A stretch of DNA of 64,000 nucleotides from Torymus aiolomorphi (taxonomy: Eukaryota > Arthropoda > Insecta > Hymenoptera > Torymidae). Below, in pieces: positions 27,051 to 38,500 of this stretch. The stretch lies in NCBI GenBank assembly GCA_036365515.1, contig CM070873.1, positions 86,139,948 to 86,203,947 on the forward strand. The letters are read 5' to 3'. A model generated the notes under the pieces. The model was not told the DNA's origin. It searched no databases and saw only the letters and a program-made list of their open reading frames with translations. The translations under genes and the position numbers were made by a program. The stretch's first letter is position 1, and each line of letters opens with the position of its first letter.

Positions 27051-27769
27051 CACGGAGAGAAATTTTAGAGTAAAAATTACCAAGGTGCCTTGGTAGTGCA
27101 TGGATAGACTGTCAAAAGCCGTGATATTCCCAGGTTTCTAATACAATTTATAAGTTTCCCAGGAAAAACTACCATAACCACTTTAAAAAAATACCAAATT
27201 ATCGGAATAAAAATTACCAGACACACTGGTAAAAATTGAGATCTAGTCATTTTTACAGGGTAACCTAAGAATTTTTACTAAGAAAACTGATAAATTTTGC
27301 CAAATAACCTGGTATTTGTGTATTCGCGCATGCGCACTGCGCATTATTCTGTTTCAGAAGATTGATACTAGAGGCGTGCGCGACGTTAAAATGAAAACAA
27401 TACACATATTTTCAGTAAGTAATAACGGCGATTCAAATGACTGTTGGTAACAGCTTCCGTGGCGCAGTCGGTAGAACGTCGGACTCTCAACCCAAAGATC
27501 GTCGGATCGAATCCCGCTTCCGTAAAAATTTTTTTTCAGTTTAATGTTTTTTCATCCTTGTTTCTGTTTCTATTTCTATATTAAAATACTATATATCCAT
27601 TAATATAGATAAAAAAAGTTAATTTTTTAATTTAAATTAACTAAAAAAAAATGTTACCAAGGCACTTTGGTAAAAAGTTTGAAATTGTCAGTCTGTCCAT
27701 CCATTACCATAGAAACTGGTAATTTTGCCTCGAATATTTGTAATTTTCACTACAAAATTTCTCTCCGTG
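27051..27769. mobile_element. CACGGAGAGAAAT TIR element with TA duplication and internal tRNA-like sequence
   Basis: The ends CACGGAGAGAAATTTT and AAAATTTCTCTCCGTG are flanked by TA on both sides (27049-27050 and 27770-27771). Inverted homology extends inward through GGATAGACTGTCAAA. It is inserted in the CACTGTTAAAAA element. Confidence 0.8.
27453..27523 (+). ncRNA. tRNA-like sequence inside the CACGGAG element
   Basis: TGGCGCAGTCGGT fits the A box and GGATCGAATCC fits the B box at tRNA spacing. An anticodon-like loop CTCTCAA lies between. The acceptor and anticodon stems pair poorly, so this is unlikely to be a functional tRNA. A run of eight or more T follows at about 27528, which would stop Pol III. 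Confidence 0.6.
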
Positions 27770-28636
27770 TACATGAAAGTATTTTAATGCAAAAAAAACT
27801 TAATTTTAATGAATTATTACGAAAATTTAATGTATTGTTACAAAAATTAATGATTTTGTCTTTGAAATTTCATATAGACGTAGACAAAAATTCAATATTA
27901 CATTAAAAGTACAGCCGTATATAAAAAATAAGTAAAAGTTATTAATATTTAATGTACGGTTTACAAATATTCCAGTTTTTTTAACATGAAAATCAATATA
28001 AAATTTAATTAAATTTAATATACTTCACGAAATTTCAATTTATCTGGCAAGTGCTCATTTTAAGTGTAGAATATGAAATTTACTCTACCTAATATGAAAA
28101 TTCGTGTGCATTTTCATGAAAATTGCAATACCCTACTCATGGAAATTAATGCAAAAGTTAATTAAATTTAAGGCACTTCATCTAAAATCTCAATACATGT
28201 AACTAATTGTTAGTTCAAATCAAAAATATTAAATTTACGGTTCTGTATATCTATTTTCATGAACATTTTTATGAATATTGCGATTAATCAGCATGAAAAT
28301 TAATATAAAATTCAATTAAATTTAATATAATTTACATGAAATTTCAATTTATGTGGCGAGTGCTCATTTTAAGTGTAGAATATGAAATTTACTATACACT
28401 AAATAAAAATTCGTACGTTTTTATCATGAAAATTGCAATTCTCTACTTATGAAAATTAATGCAAAGGTTATTTAAATTTAAGGCACTTCATCTAAAATGT
28501 CAATACATGTAACTAATTGTTAGTTCAAATCAAAAATATTATATTTAATATTTTAGATGAATAATCAAAATGTATAATATCAATTGAATGAATATGGATA
28601 GTGCACCTTATGTAGATGAAAATGTCCAAACTGTTA

Positions 28637-28713
28637 CAAGCGAGCGATAGCGTAACGGATAGCGTGCGTGCGTAGTAACCCAAGGTTCGTGGGTTCGATT
28701 CTCGGTCAGGTCG
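28637..28713 (+). ncRNA. tRNA-like sequence inside the CACTGTTAAAAA element
   Basis: TAGCGTAACGG (A-box-like) and GGGTTCGATTC (B-box-like) sit at tRNA spacing. The stems are degenerate. AAAATTTT follows. Confidence 0.55.
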
Positions 28714-29773
28714 AAAATTTTATGTAACGTTTTTTCTCTGCGATAATAAAAATGCGATTAATTTATAAACAAAGTTCTCTAATGGATAAGCGAAAATTTA
28801 TAATAATTAAAAAAGTTATATGCATAAATTATAACATTCTTCATACAACACAAATAAGTGGTAAGTAAATATATAATAAATTTACATCAAAATAATGATT
28901 ACAACTAAACTAACTTTTGCATGAATTAAATTTTGTAAAATTTTTGGATTTCAGTATCTCAATTAAAATTAAAAAAAATAATTTTTTGTAATAAATAAAT
29001 ATTAAATATTACTCATTAAACATTCTGCATTATATTTTATATACAAATTATAAAATTTCAGATAATTACATTGAATTATCAACTGTATAAAAAAATAGTA
29101 TTTTGTTACGTGAATTATATATTTAATAGGCGGTAAATTAATTTTAAAAATCTGGTATCTAATTTTTTAATAAATTTAATGTATCATTCTGCATTAAATT
29201 TCATATACAAATCATTAAATCTCATAACATTGTATTAGTTTTCAACAGTGTTATTGAATATTATTTTGCTACTTATATTATATTTAATAGACGGTACATT
29301 AACTTAAGAATCTTGCATCTAATTTTTCAATTAATTTAATGTATCATTCTGCATTAAATTCCATACACAAATTGTTAAATTTCATGAAATTGTATTGAAT
29401 TTTAAACTATATCAATAAATAGTATTTTGTTACGTGTATTATATTTAATAAGAGGTAAATTAATTTTAAGAATCTGGTATCTAATTTTTTAATAATCTTC
29501 TGCATTAAATTTCATAACATTGTATTGAGTTTTCAACAATGTTATTAAATGTCATTCCGTTACGTTTGTGAAAAAAGCTTTCGTTACATTTAACTTAAAT
29601 TTAATAAACATTTTTTTAACAGTGTGGAATAACACTATACTTATCGACGTTCTCGTATTTTCCGTTGTTTTTATTCAATTTTTGATTTTCATTAATTATC
29701 TTTATTAACCGGTGTTCGTTAATCCAATGCAAACACCAGATAACTGCGATAATTTTAAAAATCTTAAAACTGA

Positions 29774-29955
29774 ATTTAAGGGACTATCTTCATAAGTGTG
29801 CCTGTGCCTAGGCCACTGACTCTGACTCAACTCTACACCAACCGGAGTATTCAAAGTCAAGCCTCGAGCTTGGAGGCTTAGCTCCGATTGGTTCATTGTT
29901 GAGTCAGAGTCCGTGAGCCTAGGCACAGGCACACTTATGAAGACAGTCCCTAAAT
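29774..29955. mobile_element. Short palindromic element
   Basis: GGGACTATCTTCATAAGTGT on the left is mirrored on the right, with GTGCCTAGGC and GACTCTGACTCAAC also paired. The minus frame 29705-29932 is a repeat translation. Confidence 0.75.
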
Positions 29956-30001
29956 AATGTGAAATTCGATGTAGGAATCTGTAATTGGCTCCGATATTCC
30001 C

Positions 30002-30116
30002 GTAAGTATGTCAGTTAATGTGCCCTCGATAGTTGCTAGATTTTTGAACACATTCTAATGTCCAGTAACTAAAACTTGTCGTCTGCTTAGAGGGCACAGT
30101 AACTGACATACTTATC
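30002..30116. mobile_element. Short inverted-repeat element
   Basis: AAGTATGTCAGTTAATGTGC and the reverse complement near 30085-30115 (GCACAGTAACTGACATACTT) frame about 115 bp. Confidence 0.6.
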
Positions 30117-31054
30117 CTAATATTAACTTAATTGTTCTTCGATTTATGTATGAATAAACAGAATAAATTTGCAATTTAGTTTCAAGTCGTTTAAACAATT
30201 AACTTGTTTATAACTTTTATGTCCCAATTTTTCGACGGAGCATCCTTGAAATTTGGATTTAGGCACTCAAAATTCATCGAACAAACTTTGGTCCATCCGT
30301 GGTAGAAATGTTAACCAGAAGCTAGCTATTTTTCAGTTATAAAAACAAACATTGCTTGTATTTCATAATTATGTACCAATCCGAAATAAATTATGGCATT
30401 TACACTTCATAAAATATGTATTTTAAGTAACTAGCAAGTTCAGGAGCGCTGCGCGCGCTCTTCCTTATTACCTTGATTATAGCTATACAATTAATATTGA
30501 AATATTATGAATGTAAAATTTATTTTACTTTTTAATATCCGCAAATTTATCCAATATTTTTTATTAAAACTTGGATTGTATTAATTTTAATTTATTCCTA
30601 CAATACAAAAATTTAGAGGTTAGAAATTTAACTGTAATCAGAACAGTATTGATAGTCCTTCATTGTTAACTACAGATAAAATTTTAATACTTTTCTTTTG
30701 TTATACAAAACCAAATTTTAAGTCATTAATACTATTTATGACTTATATTTTTAGTTTAAATATTTCATAATTCCAAACTTTGTGGGTTTTATTTGGACCA
30801 ATCACCTAAGACCTTAAGCCAAAGGTTAACGTCACCGTCGATCGATCACGGGCCCCTTTTAAACGGACTTGACCAATCGCAAAGGTTTTATTTCGATTTT
30901 ACATTTCCGCCATCATTCTTTTAAGAGAGAATAGATAGTAGAACTTTTAGATGAATTATATTATTTTTGCATTATAATTTTTGATAAAAATCCTTCCATT
31001 TAATTAACACGTTAAAATATGGTTAATTTTCTACCAGCGATGCGTCGCATTAAC
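30117..31054. other. AT-rich sequence with repeat-family copy 2
   Basis: About 30431-30930 is a diverged, longer copy of the ACTAGCAA...GCGCGC...CCGCCATCATTCTTTTAAGAGAG family. Otherwise nothing is recognised. Confidence 0.45.
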
Positions 31055-31058
31055 ATGT

Positions 31059-31589
31059 CGTCGCGCGGTACGAAGAAAAGCCAACTTGGAAGTTACAGGC
31101 GAAGAAAAGCCAAAAACGCGTCTAAGACGAAGAAAAGCCAGTTTGGGTCCTCCCAGACGAAGAAAAGCCAGTTTGCGCCCTCCCAGACGAAGAAAAGCCA
31201 GGTTGACTTCTCAAACGACAGTGACATTTAGTTAGTATCTTATAGATAACTTTCAGATAATAAGATAAGATAAAGATAAAAAGATAACCAAAAAGATTAA
31301 AAATCTTTTTAAAAAGATAAAAATATAAAAAAGATGAACAGTCAAGATAATAAGATAACTAGTAATTGATTAGATGCAGTCAGTTGGGGGATTTTTCCTC
31401 CGCAGGAACGGCGCAAACTGGCTTTTTTCGTCTGAGACAAGTCAAACTGGCTTTTCTTCGTCTGGGAGGGCGCAAACTGGCTTTTCTTCGTCTAGGAGAA
31501 CTCAAACTGGCTTTTCTTCGTCTTAGACGCGTTTTTGGCTTTTCTTCGTCTGTAACTTCCAAGTTGGCTTTTCTTCGTACCGCGCGACG
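31059..31589. mobile_element. CGTCGCGCGG TIR element, copy 1 (4-bp duplication ATGT)
   Basis: Its ends CGTCGCGCGGTACGAAG and the inverse are flanked by ATGT at 31055-31058 and 31590-31593. The arms are arrays of GACGAAGAAAAGCCA units (15-30 bp), and a (AAGATA)n-type centre joins them. The frames at 31019 and 31366 are translations of the units and not a gene. Confidence 0.8.
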
Positions 31590-31605
31590 ATGTGTTGTCA
31601 GCCCC

Positions 31606-32362
31606 TATAAGGGAGAATGTACATAAGCGCCGCGCTGCGCTGCGCGGTTCTCTGCTTGCGCTGGTCCATAGTTCCGTTTCTATATTCCATTGCTAATGGT
31701 ACAATTCTATAGATCTATGTCATACATCTATCATTTTCATGGTCATGATCATGATTGAAGCCAAAATAAAAAAAATTAGAAAAATGTATAATTTCATTAA
31801 AGTTATTGAAAATGTTAAAAAAATTAAGAAAAAAGAAACAACAATCTTGCAGAAGGTGGTGGGTTCGACCACATTTAGCAATACCTCAAAGAAATATTCA
31901 TAGTGCTTATAGCACTTTATTTAAATATTTTGCATTAAAGGATCATGAAGAGTTTTATAGATTTATTAACATGAGTTTTAATCAATTTCATCATTTATTT
32001 GAACTGGATAAGGACATCTCATTATCGCCTAATTCCATCTTATTCATCAATAGCTTCATTTTCCAATGCTCTAATCAATTTTATAATTCATAGTATATCA
32101 TATCAATTGGGTCTTGTGTTTTCTTTCTCGGCTTAAAATACTTTTGTTCTTAAACTGTCCGTCATATAAACTATCCCTTCATTTATTTAACTTTTCATTT
32201 TGGAGCATATACACATCGTCCGTGATTTATAAATATCATAGACATGCAACTGCTCATTTTTTTGTAAGAATATACGAATGGAACGAAACGGCAGAGCTAA
32301 GCTTCAGCGCAGCGGCAGCACGGCGCAGCACGGCGCGGCGCTTATGTACATTCTCCCTTATA
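31606..32362. mobile_element. Truncated PIF/Harbinger-like element
   Basis: The TIR is TATAAGGGAGAATGTACATA at the left and its inverse at the right, followed by CGCGGCGC-rich inner repeats. The frame 31806-32093 begins with basic residues, then RRWWVRPHL, a segment spaced like the N-terminus of HARBI1-type transposases (RWWVRP...FYRFINMS..QF). It ends before any DDE residue, so this is a deletion derivative. I see no matching 3-bp duplication. Confidence 0.65.
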
Positions 32363-32570
32363 CACTACCTAGAGCCAATTAAAATTTGAATTCAAGATTT
32401 AAGATAAATATAAAATAATAATTATACCTCATTAATTTTCTGTGTTGTAAAAAATTTATTAAATATAAAAAATACTGATTGTAAATGCACTTAATAACAT
32501 TGGTATATAGTTCATAAATATATAATTATACAATCATAATATAACAAAAATGTTTTTATTGATATATGTT

Positions 32571-35500
32571 TTATAGATTATTTTGAAATGACTCAGCTGT
32601 TTCCGCAACACACTCGCCGTTTCTACAATACTATAATAAATACAAAAAATGTTAGTAATATTTCAATTTCAATAATTGCATAAAGCTGTGCATATAAATT
32701 TATCCTTACCAAATTATAACCGCATTTTGTACCTTCAGCTGCTGGAGCTTTTCCAATACACTTCGTGTTTGTCATTGATTTGGTACAATGTAATTTCCAA
32801 CAAACTGTAGCATTAAACTAAAAAAACATGCCAATGATAAATTTTTTCAGACAAATTACAAATATAGATAAGTATGTAGTATTATAAATATATATATATA
32901 ACTGACAACACATGGTTTTCCGCCACGAGCCAAACACTGTTCTTCAATTGTTAATATTTTTCCTGGCAAAGCTTGATTTACAAAACCTCCTAAATTTTCT
33001 GGTTTATTTCCTAAACAATTGGAAGCTGTTAAACTACAAATAATTTTATTTGAAGTTATTCGTTGAAAACTGACATGCACACATTACAAAATAATTAAAC
33101 AGTAATAACCTTGCGAATTGTTCCAAAATTTTTTTACTGCAAGAAGACCAGCAAAGGCTATTCACCGAGCGATATTTTGCACTCGCCATAATAAATCCAT
33201 CTTTTATAGAACAAGTAGCAGCTTCTTCTTCACCATCGTGAGGCAACCCCAGCCTTAAATGCAGAAATAATCGATACATTTAATTACACTGAGAAAAAAA
33301 TTTATAGACTCAATTAAACCCGTATTTAAATACGGACATAATTAAATCATTTTATTGAAACAAAAATATTAGATTGCATCAAATGAATATTTTATTGATT
33401 TAACGACAGATTCAAATGATTGAAAGTTATTTAATTGTCCGGATACAAATACAGATTTAATTGAGCCAATCAAATTTTTGTCTCAGTGTATAACACTTCA
33501 TTCATTACGTTCAACACAATCAGTTATAAACAATAAAACAAATTGTTTTAAATAAGAACTAATCGTTCTTATAACTCTACGTAACTTGCATAATTTTAAT
33601 CTATGCTTATATAAAAAAAATTAGCAAATTCTTACAAATGCCCGATTTCATGTGTTGCAGTTATAATCCCTGCATATCCTCCGTTGTCCTCAAACACAGC
33701 CGTATTCTTCTTTCTCGAACACGCTTTACCCGTAAAAGCTTTCCCTATTATTATGATTATTTCATTTATTTGAAAAATTATTTTACATATAAAAATTTAT
33801 AGAAACAAAAAATTATTTTACCTAGCGTTGATGATTTGCAGTAACTCGAATATTTTGTGCTGCAAATATCACGTCTATTTTATAATAAAAAATTAAACAA
33901 ATCTTACTAAATTTTGTTACTACTGTATACCTATATACTTTAAATAAATAATTCAACAACAAAATTTACTTAGTCATAATTACAACAACATCTTTAGAAG
34001 TGATGAATTTAGTTTGTGTATAGAAATATTCTCCTGCGTCTATTAAAGCTTTTTTAGCATTTATTCTTCCGAGATCATCTAGATTATTATACATGAAACG
34101 CAAAGCCTTTTCATCCTAAAAATCATCCCCGTTAAATTATAAATACTATTTCAAATTAACTAACAATCTTTTATACCTTTGCTAAAATAATTCCAGCAAT
34201 GTTAAGTTTAACTTCTGGAGATTTGAGAAGTCTATATCGTAAGTCCACACCATTCCAAAAAGGCATTAAGTAATTCATTGCTAATCGCGGCTCATGTCCT
34301 AAATGTCTTAAACATATATTTATATTTATAATTATTTTGTTTAAAATCTTTTTGTATACTTAAATTAATGATTCATTTTACCATGGCAAATTAAAATAAC
34401 TTACTTATAAAACGAATAGTCGACGACTATTAAAATTTCAGGATATAAAATTTGTAATGATTCTAATCGCATTTGTTTCCTATCGTATTTTTTAGTAGCT
34501 TCGACTGCTGAAATAAATTGTATAATATCCTTTCAAATATCAACATAATCATTTAAGTTATAGTTTACTGAAATAAGCTGATAGTAATGTAATATTACCA
34601 GGTAGAATGTAATCCGATGTTGAATTGTCCATTATTATTTTATATATCACATGATCTTTTATTTCAATATCATCACTTGCGTTGGACATCATATGAATCA
34701 AACGCTGGGGAAGTGGACTAATTGCTAAATCAGCACTAATCATTCCATCCTAGGATTAAAATTATTTGCAATGATAAAATTTAACAAAAATGTTTGCTTT
34801 GAGAACATTACCGCGTTTTTGTATGGAACATATATCGTCGCGCGGTACGAAGAAAAGCCAACTTGGTAGTTACAGGCGAAGAAAAGCCAAAAACGCGTCT
34901 AAGACGAAGAAAAGCCAGTTTGGGTCCTCCTAGAAGAAGAAAAGCCAGTTTGCACCCTCCCAAACGAAGAAAAGCCAGTTTGACTTGTCTCAGACGAAAA
35001 AAAGCCAGTTTGCGCCGTTCCTGCGGCGAAAAAATCCCCCAACTGACTGCATCTAATCAATTACTAGTTATCTTATTATCTTGACTGATCATCTTTTTAT
35101 CTTATCTTTTTATCTTTTTAAAAGATTTTAATCTTTTTGGTTATCTTTTTATCTTTATCTTATCTTATTATCTGAAAGTTATCTATAAAATACCAACTAA
35201 ATGTTACTTTCGTTTGAGAAGTCAAACTGGTTTTTCTTCGTCTGGGAGGGCGCAAACTGGCTTTTCTTCGTCTGGGAGGACCCAAACTGGCTTTTCTTCG
35301 TCTTAGACGCGTTTTTGGCTTTTCTTCGTACCGCGCGACGATATAAGCTATATTTAAAACTCACGTAAGACACCTCTTCATTTGACGAATATCTTGTTTC
35401 CAGTAATGAAACCATATTAATAGGATCTTGATAAATTCCATTTATATTATTCAATATCTACAAAAAATTAGTTGTGACTATTATAGATCAGATATAAGGT

Positions 35501-38500
35501 AAACATTTCATATTCTATAGCGTTCACTCCATTAAGTGGGGAATAAGACTAAAATAATCGTTTTTTGCTGGCGGGCCAAAAGTACCACTTTTGCTTCCGG
35601 CACCCGATCGCGAAGGTTGTATTTTCGGCCTCGCCAGGCAAAAAAATCGTATATGCACCTCGGGAGCAAATAAAGAATGCCTCAGATCGCATGGAAATTG
35701 TCACCCGAGCCGAAGGCGACATTCTTTACTTTTACTCCCTAGGTACATAATATACTATTTATCGCTACCAAATAATTAAACAAGTTTTTCTTATCTATTT
35801 ACTAACTTGGAAATTTCTATCGCAGAGTCGCTATCGCATAGTATCAAGATTTTTATGTTCGATATTTAAAATCCACAGAATTGATATAATTATATTAGAG
35901 TTTAGTATTGTACCTCGAATTAATATCAATATAATAATAATTGTGTAAATATTTATTTAGAATTTCAAAGTGCTTTCTATAAGCTCTATGAAAAAAATCA
36001 ACAAATCATATATTCGTAATATTTTTTCACGACTTTTTTGACTAACAAAAATAACTGTTATTATTCTTTTAAATTACATTAAAATGAATAAATTGTAAAT
36101 AAATATACTTTAAAATTTAATAAATTTAAATTAAATTAAATTCTTAATAATAATAATTACAAATATTTTCTTATATATGTTATTAATGAATTATATAAAT
36201 TTTAATAATAAAAAAATATTATTAAAAAAATTTTACTACAAATTTTTCTAAATAAAGTATGCATAACTGTGCAAAACTGTGCAGAACTGCGTCAAACTGT
36301 GCCAAACTGTTCCAAAGTGTGCCAAAGTGTGCCGAAGTGTACCGAAGTGTGCCAAAGTGTGCCAAACCTGTACAAATTGTCCGAATTGTACCTACTTTGG
36401 CACGGTTAGACACATCTTGGCACAGTTTGGCACAGTTCGTCGCACGGTACGAAGAAAAGCCAACTTCTAAATTCACACGAACTAGAAGTTGACTTTTTTC
36501 GTACCGCGCGACGAGTTATGCGCGACGAGATATGCACATTTTAGCACAGAAATTTTTTCCACATGGGACGTACTTATTCTTTCTATCCTTTTCAGCCTTT
36601 TTCGTCTGATTTAACTTGACCAAAATTATTAGTCATCCAAATCTAATTTTAAGATACTAATTAGTTTTAACGAAAACTCATATGATCTAGACGATGCCTA
36701 CTGCACTCGTACGATACGTATTTTTTTTTTGTATTCTGTTTTTAACCATACTAGCAAAATTTAAACGCGCTTCGCGCGTACTATTTTGTTATTGCGCTTA
36801 TGAACACTGATTTTCACTATGATTTAGTTTTAATTAGTTTAAATGACAAGATAATTAGCTACATTTTTTAAGTAAAAAATCAAATCTTTTTATTGTATTT
36901 TAATTATTTAGTAGTTCTATAAATAGTTGAGTTTCTAAATTAAAATCTAGCACATTTTCAACCTAAAAAAATTCAAATATTCGCGCTTTTTACAAATAAC
37001 CAATCACATCGAATCATTAAATGAGCCCCTACTTCCGGCCATTATTTTTTTAAGAGAGGAAAAAAGTTAAAAAAAAATATGTAATTGATGGTTAACCATT
37101 ATCACCAGAGCTTATAAGCATATTTTAACCAGATTTAAAGCTAAAAGCGTGACGTTATTACCGGGGTTTACCTCAAAATTAACCATATTCTGAAAGTTTA
37201 GCTAATTTATAGTTCGAATATGCTTAAAATTTCTACCAGGGTAACGTTACGAGAAAAAAATAACCAAAAAATCATCTAGTTAATTCGGTAATATCGACGG
37301 CTCCTATTCATAAGGTACTATCTCAGCTGCCAGAGCAAGAAAGAGTTATCTCAATGACAGTTCAAAATAGTTCTATCTCAGCGCCCAATGCAAAAAGGAT
37401 CTATCTCAAGCTCTAGTTCAAAACAGCTCTATCTCGGCGCTCAATTAAAAAAGGGTCTATCTCGGCGTTCACTGCAAAAAGGATCTATCTCGGCGTTCAG
37501 TTCAAAAAGGATCTATCTCGTCCGTCGGCCGTGTTGCCAGACGCTTTCACAATCCCTCTCCAAGTACCACTTAGTTTTTCTCTAAATATCTCTAGATACA
37601 TTATAAAAATCCTCTAGAAATCCCCTAAACTATTTAAACCTCAAAATAAAAAATCTAATTACATCATATACGGTACAGTCTGTACGATTGTGATAAAAAA
37701 CGAAAAAACCACACCCTAAAGCACTCAACCCACTTACTCTGTGTAAAGCAAGCTGCAAATATAAATAATAAATACCAAGCCATAAACTTTTAAACTTAAC
37801 AACTACACGTTCCGCGCCCTGCCTATAAAAAGCTATTACAAAATATATACCCGAAGCTCCTAAATCCACCTACCCCACGCACAGCGATTGGCTAATAATA
37901 AAATAGTTAAATAATCAACCCTAAGCTCCTAAACTTACGTACCCCCCTCACAGTGAGTGAGTAATAATAAAATAGTTAAATAATAAACCCTAAACTCCTA
38001 AAACCACCTACCCCACGCACAGCGAGTGGCTATAGTAATAAAATAGTTAAATAATCAACCCTAAGCTCCTGAACCCACGCACAGCGAGTAAGTAATAATA
38101 AAATAGTTAAATAATAAAGTTTAAACTCCTAAAACCAACTACTCCACGCACTGCAAGTGGCGAATAATACAATAGTTAAATATAAACCCTAAGCCCCTAA
38201 ACTCATTTACCCTACGCGCAAGCCCAGGACTTTTGCGCAAATATAAGCTTTTAGCGAAAGGGTTTTTCGATCTGCTTCGTTTATTTCTGAGCTTTCTTTA
38301 AATTTATAACGGAAACTACACGACTGAGAGATGAGTTTTGTGTAAACCACAACTTTTAACGCTGATCGGAAATTACTTATCTAGAAATATTTAGAGAAAA
38401 ACTAAATGGTACTTGGAGAGGGATTGTGAAAGCGTCAACACGGCCGACGGCCGAGATAGATCCTTTTTGAATTGAACGCCGAGATAGATCCTTTTTGCAC

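Larger units (their letters stand above)
26979..29624. mobile_element. TIR element with CACTGTTAAAAA ends and an internal tRNA-like sequence
   Basis: The left end CACTGTTAAAAATATT and the right end TTTTTTTAACAGTG are inverted and continue through TTAAATTTAAT. The interior is made of diverged direct repeats (AAATTTAATATA.TTCA, TCTGCATTAAATTTCAT). It contains a tRNA-like sequence at 28637-28713 and a nested CACGGAG element at 27051-27769. Confidence 0.65.

Noticed and set aside
27453..27523. Functional tRNA gene
   Set aside because: Acceptor and anticodon stems do not pair well; only the promoter boxes are convincing.
31019..31231. Basic 70-aa frame with repeated KKSQF
   Set aside because: It is a translation of the GAAGAAAAGCCA units of a TIR element present elsewhere in the window.
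37720..38220. Telomere-like CCCTAA repeats
   Set aside because: CCCTAA occurs once per about 75-bp unit and not in tandem.
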